A stretch of 64,000 nucleotides of DNA from contig CAZTNC010000019.1 in NCBI GenBank assembly GCA_964614915.1, positions 248,001-312,000 of the forward strand, given 5' to 3'. This document shows, piece by piece, positions 44,428-53,821 of this stretch (positions within the stretch are counted from its first letter, which is position 1; the number at the start of each line of letters is the position of its first letter). A program made the position numbers and the translations under genes. The stretch is from WTFY01 sp964614915. GTDB taxonomy: Bacteria; Pseudomonadota; Gammaproteobacteria; UBA4575. The notes beneath the pieces were generated by a model. That model was not told the DNA's origin and ran no database searches. It saw only the letters and a program-made list of their open reading frames with translations.

Positions 44428-45258
44428 TTAAAACCCACACCGAAATTCTATTGGTGTCAACCGAACATGTTCGTTAAGCGGCGGTTTTAATTTGTATGCA
44501 GTGGGGCTCCAGGAAAAGTTGTAGAGACGGACTAGCCGAAATCTGTCCTGATATTTTTCAGAAATACGCCACTCATTCGCCGATAAGTAGAAAGGCATTT
44601 TTGCGTAGCCATTGGTTGTTTTGACTTCCAGCCAGCGCTCCTCTCCATGTTCAGAAAAGGATAAAATGTCATAGCCCAACCCATCGCCATGTACCTTTGA
44701 TGCCCAGCAGACATCAGCGACAAGGTCACCTCTTCCACAGGCCAATAGCCGGTCCTTTTCAGATTGCAGTACAAATGCCTCACCTGCTTCACCAAGATCA
44801 CGCATCCCAGTAGTACGCTGCGACTGATCAACCTTGCTGATCATCTGGAAAATAGCTTGGTGGTCAGCCTTCCATTTCTTACCAATCCCAGGTGCGGGCT
44901 CATAGATCAAATCTTTGTGAATTTGGATGTTTGTCCCAGCTGCGCTAGCGAGAGCCTCATAAAGTCCATGTTGGGCAAGATAATCCTCAATGACCTTGAA
45001 CATGGCAAGCTGATAGTGGGTGAGCGGCTTGTAGCCCTGGATGAAAGGCAAGCCGAGACTCGCTAGGACAGCACTGATGTTGCAATGCTTGTACTCTATT
45101 GAGCGATGCGAACGCCCAATCCGATCCTGCAGCGTTTGATTGTGTTTTGATTTGACGTACTGACCACCTGCAAGCTCAATTTGCAGCATGTCCATATAGT
45201 CGGCAACGATGATCTTGATCTCAGGGGTGGTCCAGTTTTTTCTTACAGACTGTTGCAC
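44428..45258 (-). CDS. DUF3883 domain protein, nuclease-like
   Basis: A 276-residue protein. The C-terminal DUF3883 domain (about 150-276) shows GEAGEAFVLQSEKDRLLACGR followed by DGLGYDILSF and WLEVKTTNG, the D...ExK pattern of PD-(D/E)XK nucleases. The N-terminal half is helical (TPEIKIIVADYMDMLQIELAGGQYVKSKHNQ) and is common in restriction-associated DUF3883 proteins. It lies 13 bases downstream of the next leftward gene, so the two form one operon. A role in DNA restriction is likely but not shown. Confidence 0.75.
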   Translation of the reverse strand: MQQSVRKNWTTPEIKIIVADYMDMLQIELAGGQYVKSKHNQTLQDRIGRSHRSIEYKHCNISAVLASLGLPFIQGYKPLTHYQLAMFKVIEDYLAQHGLYEALASAAGTNIQIHKDLIYEPAPGIGKKWKADHQAIFQMISKVDQSQRTTGMRDLGEAGEAFVLQSEKDRLLACGRGDLVADVCWASKVHGDGLGYDILSFSEHGEERWLEVKTTNGYAKMPFYLSANEWRISEKYQDRFRLVRLYNFSWSPTAYKLKPPLNEHVRLTPIEFRCGF

Positions 45259-45271
45259 TCGGCATGTCCCA

Positions 45272-46141
45272 CTAAATTGTCAAGCTCTCTTGCGGCTTAT
45301 GCGGGTCACCAGAATTCGCTATGATTTGAAAGCGCGTGTGCCAACTCAAAGAGTGCGTTAAGTGCTCAAACCTATGATCTGAGTACTCAATTACATCTAG
45401 CACATTTGATGCATCCAAGTTCCTTGTCACAGAAAGATCAAACTCTGCCGATGGTTCTGCGTACTCAAATTCGCTAGCAATCAGATACGCAGCAAAGTGT
45501 TCTGAAAAGTAAGGATGAAATATTTTTGCACGTGTGAATGGTATCGTGCAAACCACTATGCAAGGTACACCGATCAAACGCAGTTTGTTGCCAATGCTTG
45601 TGTTGTTTTCAAACTCCCTATAAATGGCCTCACCGCCCCAAGAGCGAAATAACCGATAAACTGCCCCGCAATCACGCAAAACTGTACGGTTTGCACAAAA
45701 ACAAATTTTGTTTGATCGCGCACCGTGCCTGTTATCCAAAGACTCGGAGAGCGATTGACTATTCATAAAATACTCATACTCGCGCTGTTCCAAGTATCCA
45801 TTAGAAAGGCACTCATGGAGCCTCTTGTGCACCAGCCCTGCTGATAGGACCTGAAGGCCTTCCTGTTTGATATTTTCAATTTCCTCCCTCGTCAAACGAG
45901 TGCAGTGATATACAACGATTTGATGCGGGGTCAGAAGAATTTCAAGCTTCGCCATTAATTTTAAATATGACTGTTTAAATTTGTTCTCAGGCGGATTTAT
46001 CCTTAAAAAAACATCTTCCATACAGCGTTGTTCAATATTTAAGCGTTCCCTATTGAATGAAACGATAAGCGGTTTATTGCGAATTGCTTCCTGTTTAAAC
46101 TCAGATGGCCAGCTACCAAGATCCTCTATCTCTACATTCAT
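45272..46141 (-). CDS. Unknown protein, possibly ADP-ribosyltransferase-like
   Basis: A 289-residue protein of unknown family. The segment VVYHCTRLTREEIENIKQEGLQVLS, near residues 77-101, resembles the opening strand of ADP-ribosyltransferase-like folds (YHxT...I...GL). A later KICFCANRTVLRDCGAVYRLF with a conserved-looking Gly-Gly-Glu-Ala-Ile-Tyr (near 165) could carry the catalytic Glu. This is a weak analogy. It precedes the DUF3883 gene by 13 bases. In-frame GTG at 46174 is an alternative start. A+T-rich codon use marks it as acquired. Confidence 0.6.
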   Translation of the reverse strand: MNVEIEDLGSWPSEFKQEAIRNKPLIVSFNRERLNIEQRCMEDVFLRINPPENKFKQSYLKLMAKLEILLTPHQIVVYHCTRLTREEIENIKQEGLQVLSAGLVHKRLHECLSNGYLEQREYEYFMNSQSLSESLDNRHGARSNKICFCANRTVLRDCGAVYRLFRSWGGEAIYREFENNTSIGNKLRLIGVPCIVVCTIPFTRAKIFHPYFSEHFAAYLIASEFEYAEPSAEFDLSVTRNLDASNVLDVIEYSDHRFEHLTHSLSWHTRFQIIANSGDPHKPQESLTI

Positions 46142-46360
46142 ATTTTGTCCATTTGTCTCATTCAATCCAGGCACCTACATACAAGATTACTCAGGCTCAT
46201 GCATTTGCCCCTCATGGAAACTCTAGGCTACCTGAATATGACAGATGTCATCGTATTACCCCATGTATAGGCTGCTGATCTTAGAATCATTTTATGGCAA
46301 AGCGCATTTGCACAGTGTCTTTGCAGTAAGCTAGCAGCTCTCCATTAATAGCGAAGAACG

Positions 46361-47047
46361 CTATTGTGGCCATCTCCTTCTTTCAGGAATTTTGATCAAT
46401 ACCTTTCTGATACTCTCTGCATGGAGACTGTTCCTGAATTGGTACAACAGATGAAAAATGCCACGCATATGTTGTGGTGATATTGAAATAGGATCGCCAG
46501 GTTGAAAAAGTTTAATTAACTTGCAATTGTTTATGTCATCAAGTGCAACCTCTTGGTGATGAACTATGGAGTTCCTTAGAAGCCGAATATCCCCCCATAG
46601 ATCAAAGCTCGCATGCTCACGAAGTTCTTCACAGGTGCATCCGTGGTGTCTTTTTGCCATGCAGTACTCGCGACGAAAATAACTTTCCCAATAGGCATAG
46701 AAATATACGCTGCATACATTAGCAAGTGTTTTAAAGTTGCTGCCTTCTGGTTCGTTCCTGGCCTTTGCCTCTTTCACGGTACCAACATGCAAACCTGAGG
46801 CAACATATTCTTGATTAAAAATCTTGCCGTATTCAAGACGCTTACTATCCCAGAATTCATTCGTATCAAGATCAAAGCCTTGATAGCGGGCACGTTCAAT
46901 TTCTTGATCGGATGCCACCTTCTCTTTGAACCAAACAAAGCCCGCAACAGCATCATGATAGAAGGCGTGCATTTGATCATAGTGAAAGCTAAACTCCTTC
47001 CATAGCTCACTCATGCGCTCATAATTTATTTCTCTATTTTCCATCAT
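46361..47047 (-). CDS. HEPN-like protein, putative abortive-infection RNase
   Basis: A 228-residue, mostly helical protein with the HEPN ribonuclease signature R-x4-H at Arg158-His163 (RLLRNSIVHH) following a conserved aromatic helix (NVCSVYFYAYWESYFRREY). Such proteins occur as toxins or effectors in abortive-infection systems. The upstream site GTGGAGACCG gives a good ribosome site for the ATG at 47047. It lies 186 bases before the next leftward gene and may be separately transcribed. No antitoxin was recognised directly beside it. Confidence 0.65.
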   Translation of the reverse strand: MMENREINYERMSELWKEFSFHYDQMHAFYHDAVAGFVWFKEKVASDQEIERARYQGFDLDTNEFWDSKRLEYGKIFNQEYVASGLHVGTVKEAKARNEPEGSNFKTLANVCSVYFYAYWESYFRREYCMAKRHHGCTCEELREHASFDLWGDIRLLRNSIVHHQEVALDDINNCKLIKLFQPGDPISISPQHMRGIFHLLYQFRNSLHAESIRKVLIKIPERRRWPQ

Positions 47048-47422
47048 CGGTCTCCACTTGAACTTGGTATATGGGTATTGCGGTATTACCCAAGTAAGAA
47101 CAAGAAAAATGTTTGCTTTTGTAAATTCTCCAGGTCACGATGAAAATGACAGTGGAAGTGATTCTGGAAATCCAAGTAAATACTGGAACTAGGAACGAGG
47201 TGGTTGTTGCGGAAGAGAGAATTTCTCGCAATCAATACGGAAAGTATCTTGCCTAGCAGTGCAGAGGGGCACCATCAACCGGATTAACGGTGCATTCGCA
47301 CAGCCATTCATCGGCTCCATGTTCTAGATGTTGCCGAATATCTTCGCATTGACCAGAGAATTGACGACCCTCTACTGACAAAGCTGCAATCTCCGGTCAC
47401 GGGAATGCTAAATTTACCTGGG
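47048..47422. other. Intergenic, boundary of defence island
   Basis: 375 bases where composition returns from A+T-rich to G+C-rich. A short rightward frame (47140-47256, 38 codons) lacks a good ribosome site. No repeats, tRNA or integrase site recognised. Confidence 0.45.
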
Positions 47423-48100
47423 TCACTTGTAGGTACCGAAAAACAGGTCCCAGACGGGCAGGATCGAGGAAAAATTCTTGTTCTGGTCTTTCCAGTGATG
47501 ACGGTCGTGTCGGATGACCCAGCTGTTCAACCATCCGAACGCCGGATGCGGAAACACCAGGCTTGTGTGATTCGCGATATTGGCCCAGGCGTGGATGAGT
47601 GCGATCACCAGAAAAGAAACCACGCTCAGCGGTGCGAACAGGTACATGCTGACAAACAGCAGTGTCAACGCGGCCAGCGCCTCTGCCGGATTTATGTACA
47701 TCCCGTCGAGAGCTTCAGGATAGCGGACCTTGTGGTGGGTGCCGTGCACCCAGCGAAACATGACCGGGCGGTGAAGAAAGCGGTGCATGCCGTAATACAG
47801 CAACTCGAACACCAGCAGGACACCGGCAATCTGCAGCACCACTGCCCAGACCGAGACAGGCCCGATGTGGATGAGCCGATCCCTGAACAGGAAAATGAAC
47901 GCGAGATAGTACGCCATGCAAAGTACGCCGTTCAGCCCGATAAGCAGGTAATGTCGCCTCAGGGGCGGAGTTTGCTCGGTCACGGGCCGGATGCGATAGC
48001 TGTCGAATTTTCCGGAGCCCAGGGCATAAATCGCAAACGCTCCGTATGTCGATATGAACACAAAGATCGCAGCTATCCCGAATACAAGTACATAGTCCAT
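47423..48100 (-). CDS. Fatty acid hydroxylase/sterol desaturase superfamily protein
   Basis: A 225-residue membrane di-iron enzyme. Three histidine clusters are complete: HRFLH (His106, His110), HGTHH (His119, His122, His123) and HDRHH (His198, His201, His202), with a further His pair near 170-178 in HAWANIANH. Four or so hydrophobic segments flank them. Members hydroxylate or desaturate fatty acids, carotenoids or sterols; specificity cannot be read. The ATG at 48100 is preferred to a TTG at 48136. It lies 1.8 kb from an ERG6-like methyltransferase on the same strand, with mscS between, so a shared lipid pathway is possible. Confidence 0.87.
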   Translation of the reverse strand: MDYVLVFGIAAIFVFISTYGAFAIYALGSGKFDSYRIRPVTEQTPPLRRHYLLIGLNGVLCMAYYLAFIFLFRDRLIHIGPVSVWAVVLQIAGVLLVFELLYYGMHRFLHRPVMFRWVHGTHHKVRYPEALDGMYINPAEALAALTLLFVSMYLFAPLSVVSFLVIALIHAWANIANHTSLVFPHPAFGWLNSWVIRHDRHHWKDQNKNFSSILPVWDLFFGTYK

Positions 48101-48216
48101 AAGAGGATTCAAACATACCAACAATCCTGTCGTCAAAACCCCAAAGAGTCCTGTTGCAGACGTTGATGACGTCGGTAGGGAATTACAACTTTAGGCAGCA
48201 GGTACAGGCCGAGGTA

Positions 48217-49554
48217 TCAGGCGCCGGGACCGGGAGGAAGGCCAACGTCCTTGGCAATCGATTTCACATGCAGGTCTCTTTGCGGGTACGGGATCTGCAC
48301 GCCATGCTCATGGAAAAGGTCCCACACGCCAAGCAACACCTCGTTTTTCACGTTCGCGCAGCCGTTCATCGGGTCCTTGATCCAGATACGGATCTCAAGG
48401 TCCACGGAACTGTCCCCGAAACCCGTGACCAGACAGGTGGGTACGGGAGAGCCCAGCACCCGCTTGACGCGGTTGGCCGCGCGCTTGCACAGCTCGATGG
48501 CCAGAGCCACGTCCGACTCGTAGTGAATTCCGAGCGGAATCCTCAGGCGTACGTTTTCATGGCTGTGCGACCAGTTCTCCACGCGGTTGGCGATGAGCTC
48601 CTCGTTCGGCACCAGGTGCTCGATGCCGTCTCGGGTGATCACCGAGACATAGCGCGCACCCAGGGTCTCCACCCGGCCGTACTGCCCGGCCACGAGGATG
48701 GTATCCCCGGGCTTGATCGACTTGTCGGTCAGCAGGATGAAGCCTGCGACGAGGTTCGAGAAGATCTTCTGCAGGCCAAATCCGAGGCCCACGCCGATGG
48801 CCCCGCCGAACACCACCAGGGCCGTGAGATCGATGCCGACGGAGCCGAGCGCGAACAGGAAGGCCGCGACGATGATCAGGATCTTGAGGATCTTGGCGGT
48901 CAGCACCTTGGTCGTTCGCGAGAGCCCCTGGCTTGCCTGGATGCGTGTCTCGAGCATGCGCACGATGAACAGCCCCAGCCACAGGAACACGGCCACGGCA
49001 ATGGCCGAGGCCACGATATCGTAGACACTGAGGGTCGTGGCGCCGAGGTGAAACGTCCTGGCATCCAGGAATTCGATCAGGGGGATCAGCAGACCGAATA
49101 CATGCAGGGCGGCGATCCCCCAGATGAAGGTCGCCACCGTCCTGCCGATCAGGTGATCGGCAATGATCGATGAGCCGAGGCGAATGATGGCCCAGGCGAA
49201 AGTCAGGATGAGCGCGGCCTCGATCAGCGCGTAGGGTTGCTCAAGACGGGTGTACAGGGCCGCGAAAACCCCGAGCCACACGAGCAGCAGGATCGGCACG
49301 GCAAACTTGAGCATGACACCGGTCAGGAAGGATGCAATGCGGACCTGTTCGGTGGACTTGAGGGTGGCCAGCCGGGGTTTGATGGTCTTGGCCAGCGCCA
49401 GTGTGACGATCAGTCCTGCGACAATGATGGCGATCTGGGTAAGATTGTCCGGTGCGAATACATGTTGGCTGGCCCACTGGGAAGCATGTCCGAGGGATTC
49501 GGCCCAGGTAAGCGGGTCCAGCATAGTCTCAATGAGCGTCTTGTTCTCGTCCAT
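48217..49554 (-). CDS. Mechanosensitive channel, MscS family
   Basis: A 445-residue inner-membrane protein. The N-terminal region has four to five helices (about 20-210). The MscS core has the pore helix LTALVVFGGAIGVGLGFGLQKIFSNLVAGFILL around residues 245-277, then the beta domain DTILVAGQYGRVETLGARYVSVIT and a cytoplasmic alpha/beta cage. It opens on hypo-osmotic stress to release solutes. The ATG at 49554 is preferred to an in-frame start at 49572. It stands between two lipid-modifying enzyme genes on the same strand. Confidence 0.92.
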   Translation of the reverse strand: MDENKTLIETMLDPLTWAESLGHASQWASQHVFAPDNLTQIAIIVAGLIVTLALAKTIKPRLATLKSTEQVRIASFLTGVMLKFAVPILLLVWLGVFAALYTRLEQPYALIEAALILTFAWAIIRLGSSIIADHLIGRTVATFIWGIAALHVFGLLIPLIEFLDARTFHLGATTLSVYDIVASAIAVAVFLWLGLFIVRMLETRIQASQGLSRTTKVLTAKILKILIIVAAFLFALGSVGIDLTALVVFGGAIGVGLGFGLQKIFSNLVAGFILLTDKSIKPGDTILVAGQYGRVETLGARYVSVITRDGIEHLVPNEELIANRVENWSHSHENVRLRIPLGIHYESDVALAIELCKRAANRVKRVLGSPVPTCLVTGFGDSSVDLEIRIWIKDPMNGCANVKNEVLLGVWDLFHEHGVQIPYPQRDLHVKSIAKDVGLPPGPGA

Positions 49555-49875
49555 AGCGTCGGATCCTCCCAAGAGCGATTGGCACTCTCAGGTGGCTGCC
49601 TCTGCCAAGCATGGTATCAATTTCTCAGGGTGAAAAAAGCTTAGGCGTTACCCCAATCCCTGCTGATGACTGTACAGCTTGGAAAGTGCACTCCGGTAAT
49701 CAAGAAAACCACATTCAAGTGGATGGTAAATGCAGGGTCCTTACACAGGTGATGTAGGGGATTTTGGCAAGCATGGCCTGCTGCACACCTTGTCTTTATC
49801 CGAAATCACCAACAAAGGCGGGACCGTGCTTAAGTCTTGATGTAGTTGGTGCAGAGCCAAATAATTTGCAGTGTT
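49555..49875. other. Intergenic, mscS / methyltransferase
   Basis: About 320 bases upstream of mscS and downstream of the sterol-type methyltransferase. No gene, hairpin or repeat recognised. It should contain the mscS promoter. Confidence 0.45.
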
Positions 49876-50883
49876 TTACTCTGGTTTTCTGGCCTTGTGG
49901 AGATACATGGGCGTGAATATTCCAAGTCGCCCTGCATCTGCAAGGCTGTCAGCACCCTGATTCAAAAGGAGCGCAACATCCAAGGTGCCCCTCGGTACGA
50001 TTTTGAGCACCTCCAGCAGTTTCACGACACGCGCGGTCATGGCACGCCCGACAGCGGTTCTTGGCAGGCTTCTGAGGTTGAACGAGCCGCCGTCCAGGGC
50101 CCGGTACCACTCCAGACCCGGCTCCGTCTCAAGGCTCAAGTCCCGGGTCTCGATATTATCGAAACCCGCCTGAATCAAGCCTTCATCGATGCGTTCGAAC
50201 GAGGCCACGTCTGCCAGGGAGTTATTCTCCAGCACTTTCTTCTTCAGGGCCATGTGTCCGGGATCTGCAGCCTCGTACTTCGGTGTCATGGCGTACTCAT
50301 AGCCGGCGAACCAGGCACCGGGCTTGAGCACCCTCAAAATCCCGGCGTAGCATGCGCGCTTGTCCGTGGCGTGGGCCGTACCCTCGATCTGGTAAGCCGC
50401 ATCGAACGTGTTGTCCTTTGCAGGGATGTCCATGAAGTCTCCATGCAGCGTGGTGCACTGCACCTGCAGGCCGGCTTTGCGATTGTATCGCTGGCATTTC
50501 TCCAGCTGGTACTCGTTGATGTTGAGGCCCACGATATTTGCCCCGGTGGCTTTGGCGATGGTGCGCTGCGGGCCGCCGATGCCGCAGCCGACGTCAAGCA
50601 CGTTCATGCCGGGCTTGAGATCGAGGATGCTGCCAATGTTGCGCTCGTGAGCGGCAATCGCATGTGCGAATGACTTTCCCTTGATGGCCGGTGCGAAGTG
50701 AAAGGACTGGCCCCAGCCATACTCGTAGAAATCCGTGACCAGGTTGTAGTACAGCCTGGACATCTCGAGCGCGAGCTTGTCTCCTTGCAGAAAAGAATCC
50801 TTGTATGCACGCAGTGCCTGCTTGACCTCCTTGGAGCCGTAGGCACGAGATACCGGGTTGTGAAAGAGATTCTTCCTTTTCAA
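49876..50883 (-). CDS. ERG6-like sterol 24-C-methyltransferase homolog
   Basis: A 335-residue SAM-dependent methyltransferase closely resembling eukaryotic sterol C-24 methyltransferases. It carries the sterol-binding region I YEYGWGQSFHF (residues 53-63), the HERNIG region, SAM motif LDVGCGIGGP (96-105), IVGLNINEYQL (117), the acidic YQIEGTAHA segment near 170 and LKPGAWFAGYEYAMT near 200. Eukaryotic enzymes have the same order and length of about 350. Bacterial homologues capable of alkylating sterol side chains have been reported. No squalene cyclase is in the window, so the sterol substrate may be external or made elsewhere. It is in the same orientation as mscS and the hydroxylase. Confidence 0.83.
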   Translation of the reverse strand: MKRKNLFHNPVSRAYGSKEVKQALRAYKDSFLQGDKLALEMSRLYYNLVTDFYEYGWGQSFHFAPAIKGKSFAHAIAAHERNIGSILDLKPGMNVLDVGCGIGGPQRTIAKATGANIVGLNINEYQLEKCQRYNRKAGLQVQCTTLHGDFMDIPAKDNTFDAAYQIEGTAHATDKRACYAGILRVLKPGAWFAGYEYAMTPKYEAADPGHMALKKKVLENNSLADVASFERIDEGLIQAGFDNIETRDLSLETEPGLEWYRALDGGSFNLRSLPRTAVGRAMTARVVKLLEVLKIVPRGTLDVALLLNQGADSLADAGRLGIFTPMYLHKARKPE

Positions 50884-51347
50884 AATTTCTGGACCCTTGA
50901 GTCAGTCACATGATTTCCGGCTTTTAATCGGGTAAAGGTCGGGTCGGCGCACCTCTGCTCTGCTGGCATCTCGATACGAATGGGAGGCTCGGGTTGCGCC
51001 TAACAACAACCGCAAGTCAAAGCAGTGTACGGCCATGCGCGAGATTTTTCGCCTATCAAATGAAGGGGGTGCCCCGCGGGAAGGACGACCTGTATCCGCT
51101 CCCAGGAATATCCATGAGTGAGTCCCCTGATGCTGCCGTTTTGCCTGCAGCAATTGAACTTGTTGTGAATTTTCACGGAGACGGAGCCTGATCTTCCTAG
51201 TTGTCGGCCAGGAGTCCATCCGAACCACTGGCACGGGCGCGCTCAGTCCCTATTCATCGGCAATGATGCTAGATTTACAAAAAAATAGAGGATTGAGATG
51301 GCTGAAAAAATCGGGACAGGTACGATTCTTGGTGCAGGCTTTGCCGG
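50884..51347. other. Intergenic, divergent region
   Basis: 464 bases between the sterol-type methyltransferase and the EEP enzyme gene. Frames on both strands exist (50902-51234 minus, 50994-51191 plus) but none has a ribosome site or a recognisable product. It likely holds both promoters. Confidence 0.45.
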
Positions 51348-52193
51348 ATGATCAAGATCGTCAGCTGGAACATCGCCAAGCGAGCGCGCCCCTGGCACGA
51401 GCTGGTGGAGATGGCGGAACAGGGCGAGGTGGATGTCGCACTGGTGCAGGAAGCGGGCAGGCCTCCCAAGGAACTGGTCCGTCTTCTTCGCTACGAGGAC
51501 GAGGTGTTCTGGAACCGTAACCTGTACGACCGCTGGTGCGTGGTCGTGCCAATGTCCGATCGCATCGAGGTCGAGCCCTTGCGGCAAGTACCGCCGACCC
51601 GTGAGGTCGGCGACCACGAGATCGGCGTCAGCGGCATCGGCTTGATTGCCGCCGCCAAGGTGACACCACGCGAGAACCCGCAAGATGCGTTTGTCGCAAT
51701 CTCCATGCATGCCCACCTGATGAAACCTCACCCATCGACGAAGAGCACCTGGCAAGTCGGTGCCTCCGATGTCTCGGCCCACCGGATCCTGTCGGACCTC
51801 TCGGCCTTCATCGGGGACCGCGACCCTGAAAGCCATCGTATCCTGGTGGCAGGTGACATAAACATGATGTACGGGGCGACGGGCTACCAGTTTTCCTTGC
51901 CTGAGCGTGAACGCTCGGTCTGGGGGCGCTTCGATGCGCTTGGACTCAAGCTTCTGGGCCCGCAAGTCCCTGACGGGCAACCGGTGGTTGTCTACCAGCC
52001 GGATGTGCCGGCGGACACGCGCAACACCCCGACTTTTCATTCCCGCAAGCAATCCCCGATCGAGGCCAACCGCCAGCTCGACTATGCGTTTGCCTCAAGA
52101 GGCTTTCACGAGCGGATCAGCGTGCGCGCATTGAACGGGGTTGATGAATGGGGCTCCAGCGATCATTGCCGGCTAATCATCGAGGTTTCTTGA
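51348..52193 (+). CDS. Endonuclease/exonuclease/phosphatase family protein
   Basis: A 281-residue cytoplasmic enzyme of the EEP (DNase I/AP endonuclease) fold. Motifs: SWNIAKR at residue 6, ALVQEAG near 31 (metal-binding Glu), GDINMMYG near 168, LDYAFAS near 241 and SSDHCRLIIEV at the end (catalytic Asp-His). The substrate, nucleic acid or phosphoester, is not determined. No signal peptide. The ATG at 51348 follows a weak ribosome site. Confidence 0.82.
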   Translation: MIKIVSWNIAKRARPWHELVEMAEQGEVDVALVQEAGRPPKELVRLLRYEDEVFWNRNLYDRWCVVVPMSDRIEVEPLRQVPPTREVGDHEIGVSGIGLIAAAKVTPRENPQDAFVAISMHAHLMKPHPSTKSTWQVGASDVSAHRILSDLSAFIGDRDPESHRILVAGDINMMYGATGYQFSLPERERSVWGRFDALGLKLLGPQVPDGQPVVVYQPDVPADTRNTPTFHSRKQSPIEANRQLDYAFASRGFHERISVRALNGVDEWGSSDHCRLIIEVS

Positions 52194-52270
52194 TTATTTC
52201 GTCCATGAGATTTTATAAAGGCTTGAGCCACTTTCCCGCATGAGGAAATCGATCAGCTAGAATGGCTCCC

Positions 52271-52411
52271 ATGGCCCGGAAAAAACATGACGATGGATTC
52301 GACAATTTCAGGCGGCTGGACCGAATCCTGGGACATGTGCTGGATCTGGTGAAAATTATCATGTGGCTGGTGGTGTTATCCGTGCTCGTCGCTGCACTGA
52401 CATTTCTTTGA
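52271..52411 (+). CDS. Small single-helix membrane protein, 46 aa
   Basis: Short frame of 46 residues: a charged, basic N-terminus (ARKKHDDGFDNFRR) followed by a single hydrophobic helix (about 26-46, IIMWLVVLSVLVAAL). This is a typical bacterial small-membrane-protein layout with the N-terminus in the cytoplasm. Family not recognised and no strong ribosome site. Confidence 0.4.
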   Translation: MARKKHDDGFDNFRRLDRILGHVLDLVKIIMWLVVLSVLVAALTFL

Positions 52412-52534
52412 GATCAGGCACCCTATCCTGGGACAAAGTGTAAAACCACTAAGTCCTCCCCTGTAGTTCCTGCTGCCGGTCATGATCTGCCCGGTGCAAA
52501 ACCTTGAAGTCCAATCGCATGGATGCAGGCTCGC

Positions 52535-53686
52535 TCAGTCTCGATTCGTCGGCATGCCAGTAAGCGACAGCACAAGCTGCACCACCTCCACCTGCCGGGA
52601 AAGTCCCGTCTTGCGGAAAATCTGCTTCAGGTGCCAGCGCACCGTGCCTTCACTGCGCTTGGTCAAGGCGGCAACATCACGCACACTCTTGCCTTCGGCC
52701 AGCATCGCCGCGAGCTGACTCTCCGCAGGCGTGAAACCGCACATCCACCGCAACATGTCCGGGTCGATCCGGGCAGGACTCGACGGATCGACCACCAGCA
52801 TCAGGGCCGCAACGTGCCGGGGCCGACCCTCTCCCTGCGGATCTTTCACCGGGGTCACATGCAGCACCAGCCGGGACAGTGCATCCGCCCGATTCACCAC
52901 CATCGAGCCGCTCTCACCCACACCTTCCAGTCGCGGCAGCGCACGGGCCAGCACCTGCTCGAGCTTGGCCTGGTCGTCCTTGGAGGTGGCCTTGACGAAC
53001 CCGCCCTCATCGAACAGCCCGTCACTCTTGTCGAGGATCTCGAACGCCCGGTCGTTCAGCGCCACGATCTGCCCCCACGCATCAAGCTGTATGACGCCGG
53101 TCAGGACATTATCGAGCAGCCCAACGACCGAACTGCCGAGTGCACGCGCATCTGCCAGCGCCTGGCGCGCACCCACGTAGTGGCGGATGTGGGGCAACAA
53201 GCGCCCGAGCATCCTGATCTGGGCTCCTGACCAGCTGCCGTCCAAGGAATCGGCCACGGACATGACGATGCGCGTACCACTGTCCGGACCGTCGAGGCGC
53301 ACATTGAGGCAATTCTGCATGCTGGTACGCGAGAACGCCTCGTTATAGGTGCGTGAAACCTTCTTCTCCTCTTCGGTGATCAGCTCGTTGATGTGGACGA
53401 TGTAGCTGTCCGGCAATTGTCGCAGGCGCGGGATCCGCTCGTCGCTCGGGTAGTAATCTTCGAAGTACTCATGCTCCAGCTCCCGGCATCGCAACCCCCG
53501 GTAGCAAAGCATCGCGAAGTAGATCTCCACGCCGCTCTCCGCGGTCCCCTCCCCGAACACCAGGATATTGCCCTTGCTTCTGCAGGCGGTGTCGATCAGC
53601 CCCGATACGGCAGGCCACTTGGCATCCTCAAGCACCGCTTCGTGCAGCAAGGCCAAAATACGCTCGTACACATCTTGATCGCTCAT
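52535..53686 (-). CDS. LuxR-family transcriptional regulator with PAS-like domain
   Basis: A 383-residue regulator. Residues about 1-190 form a sensory region without a recognised name. A PAS-like fold follows at about 200-310 (NVLTGVIQLDAWGQIVALNDRAFEIL). A C-terminal LuxR/GerE helix-turn-helix covers about 320-378: FTPAESQLAAMLAEGKSVRDVAALTKRSEGTVRWHLKQIFRKTG. There is no receiver domain, so it is probably ligand-regulated. A 43-base element upstream of its start (53822-53863) recurs before the large autotransporter gene, suggesting that it autoregulates and controls that gene. The start at ATG 53686 is chosen over an upstream in-frame extension. Confidence 0.85.
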   Translation of the reverse strand: MSDQDVYERILALLHEAVLEDAKWPAVSGLIDTACRSKGNILVFGEGTAESGVEIYFAMLCYRGLRCRELEHEYFEDYYPSDERIPRLRQLPDSYIVHINELITEEEKKVSRTYNEAFSRTSMQNCLNVRLDGPDSGTRIVMSVADSLDGSWSGAQIRMLGRLLPHIRHYVGARQALADARALGSSVVGLLDNVLTGVIQLDAWGQIVALNDRAFEILDKSDGLFDEGGFVKATSKDDQAKLEQVLARALPRLEGVGESGSMVVNRADALSRLVLHVTPVKDPQGEGRPRHVAALMLVVDPSSPARIDPDMLRWMCGFTPAESQLAAMLAEGKSVRDVAALTKRSEGTVRWHLKQIFRKTGLSRQVEVVQLVLSLTGMPTNRD

Positions 53687-53821
53687 GAATCCCCTACTTG
53701 CCTGTTCCCCGTTCGTGCCACAGTACCAGTGCCCGCTACCTAAGCGCCCGTCGAATCCCGCCCGCACGTCATGCACACCGGCCCGGGCATCTCCCGGCAA
53801 CCACCTGCTATCAAGAAAATG

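Noticed and set aside
47140..47256. 38-codon frame with a plausible start
   Set aside because: Too short, weak ribosome site, in a region without other support.
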